A stretch of DNA of 24,250 bases from UBA8444 sp964003875 (GTDB lineage: Bacteria; Bacteroidota; Bacteroidia; Flavobacteriales; UBA7312): contig CAXFLH010000011.1 of assembly GCA_964003875.1 (NCBI GenBank), forward strand, positions 1 through 24,250, in the 5' to 3' direction. Below the pieces are notes generated by a model that saw only the letters and a list, made by a program, of their open reading frames with translations, was not told where the DNA came from and did not search any database. A program made the position numbers and the translations under genes. This document shows positions 23,220 through 24,250 of this stretch, in pieces; position 1 is the stretch's first letter; every line of letters begins with the position of its first letter.

Positions 23220-24119
23220 TTATAAACCTAGTTGAGATATGATTTGGTGTAAATCGTCATTTGAATTGAAAGGTATTTCTATTTTTCCTTTTCCGCTTTT
23301 AGATACTTTTAATTTGACATCTTTTCCTATTTTTTTACTGATGTCATTAGCTAATTTTTGATGCTCAAAGCTTGGTAACGTTTTGCTTCTGTTTCTAGAT
23401 GTTTTAGTGTATGAGCTATCTCCAAAGTCTTTAACGATTTGTTCTATTTCTCTAACAGTAAAACCGTTATTTAAGGCATCTCTAAAAATATTGATTTGAG
23501 TATCTTGATTTTTGACGTTTACTAATGCTCTTGCATGTCCCATACTAATACTTTCATCTCTCAAAGCAGCCAATATTTCAGCAGGCAACTTCAATAGTCT
23601 AAGGTAATTCGTTATGGTAGACCGTTTTTTACCTACTCTTTCGCTCATTTTTTCTTGAGTCAGTTTGCACTCGTCTATTAGCCTTTGATAGCTTAGAGCA
23701 ATTTCAACGGGGTTAAGTTGTTCTCTTTGGATATTCTCTACCAATGCCATTTCTAACATAGCTTGGTCGTTGGCAATCCTAACATATACAGGCACTGTCT
23801 TCAATCCCGCTAACTGTGAAGCTCTAAACCTTCTTTCACCAGAAATTAATTGGAATTTATCGTAGCCTAATTTTCTAACGGTTAAGGGCTGAATTATACC
23901 CAATTCTTTGATAGAAATTGCTAATTCTTGTAAGGCATCTTGATCAAAATCTGTTCTGGGTTGAAAAGGATTGACTTCGATTTGCTCTATTTTAATTTCA
24001 GAAACCGAACCCACAACTTGATTGGTATCAGAAATGCTTTCATTGGTTGTGATGTCTGTGTCTGGATTCTTAAGTAATGCGGATAGACCTTTTCCTAGTG
24101 CACGTTTTTTTTCTGCCAT
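23220..24119 (-). CDS. parB: Chromosome-partitioning protein ParB
   Basis: A 299-residue DNA-binding CTPase-type clamp of the ParABS system. The N-terminal KRALGKGLSALL motif, which contacts ParA, is followed by the ParB/Srx domain with VNPFQPRTDFD and the nucleotide-binding box GERRFRASQLAG, then a helix-turn-helix (KLTQEKMSERVGKKRSTITNYLRLLKLP) that reads parS, and a C-terminal dimerisation domain. Length is normal. It is 1 nt from the parA stop. I found no parS-like palindrome of the TGTTTCACGTGAAACA type in the window. Confidence 0.97.
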   Translation of the reverse strand: MAEKKRALGKGLSALLKNPDTDITTNESISDTNQVVGSVSEIKIEQIEVNPFQPRTDFDQDALQELAISIKELGIIQPLTVRKLGYDKFQLISGERRFRASQLAGLKTVPVYVRIANDQAMLEMALVENIQREQLNPVEIALSYQRLIDECKLTQEKMSERVGKKRSTITNYLRLLKLPAEILAALRDESISMGHARALVNVKNQDTQINIFRDALNNGFTVREIEQIVKDFGDSSYTKTSRNRSKTLPSFEHQKLANDISKKIGKDVKLKVSKSGKGKIEIPFNSNDDLHQIISQLGL

Positions 24120-24120
24120 T

Positions 24121-24250
24121 TTATTGATTTTGAAGTGCTGTTTTATTCTTTTCTAAGAGTTCTTTTGCTAGATTTAAGTAATTGATAGCGCCTTTACTAT
24201 TAGCATCATGCATAATAATAGTTTGTCCAAAACTTGGCGCTTCACTTAAT
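24121..24250 (-). CDS. parA: Chromosome-partitioning ATPase ParA, C-terminal fragment
   Basis: The gene runs off the right edge; 42 C-terminal residues are visible. They read LSEAPSFGQTIIMHDANSKG followed by AINYLNLAKELLEKNKTALQNQ, which matches the ParA/Soj C-terminus (the pattern SEAPSFGxPxxxYDxxSxGAxxYLxLAxE). The stop TAA (24121-24123) is 1 nt from the parB ATG, consistent with a parA-parB operon. The ATPase motifs lie outside the window. Confidence 0.9.
   Translation of the reverse strand, partial: LSEAPSFGQTIIMHDANSKGAINYLNLAKELLEKNKTALQNQ

Noticed and set aside
23220..24250. parS site or origin of replication near parAB
   Set aside because: No TGTTTCACGTGAAACA-like palindrome or cluster of DnaA boxes was seen by eye in the window.

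Overview
The window is a compact, AT-rich (roughly one third G+C by eye) stretch of core chromosome from a member of the Bacteroidota, most likely a marine-type Flavobacteriales. The evidence is a secreted protein with a gliding-motility/type IX secretion C-terminal domain (type B), a long insert-bearing signal peptidase I, DUF5683 and WbqC-family proteins in a par-dapB-lepB-wbqC cluster, and repeated copies of the Bacteroidota -7 promoter box TAnnTTTG just upstream of genes. No phage, transposon, CRISPR array, rRNA or tRNA gene was found. No gene-free stretch exceeds 300 bases; the longest, about 200 bases, lies between uvrA and the sigma factor gene.

Layout. 1-2093 (+): the 3' part of an N-acetylglucosamine kinase-like (BadF/BadG family) gene, then a secreted multi-repeat adhesin-like protein. 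2087-7353 (-): a tight operon dapD, glycosyltransferase, tsaC, cca, acidic pRiA4b ORF-3-like protein, miaA, so that lysine/peptidoglycan precursor synthesis is coupled to three tRNA maturation functions (t6A37, CCA tail, i6A37). 7390-7803 (+): ruvX, diverging from dapD and overlapping uvrA tail to tail. 7780-10572 (-): uvrA. 10773-14953 (+): an ECF-type sigma factor, a 90-residue protein of unknown function, nth, bcp, recA and a TPR lipoprotein. Together with divergent uvrA this forms a DNA-repair and peroxide-defence island. 15002-18435 (-): a cold-shock protein, then the translation operon thrS-infC-rpmI-rplT. 18510-24250 (-): a run parA (partial), parB, DUF5683, dapB, lepB, wbqC family, acyl-CoA carboxylase beta subunit.

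The most notable signal is architectural. Exact TAnnTTTG boxes lie only 3-6 nt upstream of the start codons of five genes (adhesin-like gene, dapD, ruvX, nth, dapB), which predicts leaderless mRNAs. In two places (nth and the cold-shock gene) the U-tract of the preceding terminator runs almost directly into the -7 box of the next gene. infC has no ATG in a sensible position and appears to start at a rare ATC codon. I found no wholly new multi-gene system; the best candidate for unrecognised biology is the sigma factor with its 90-residue partner embedded among uvrA, nth, bcp and recA.
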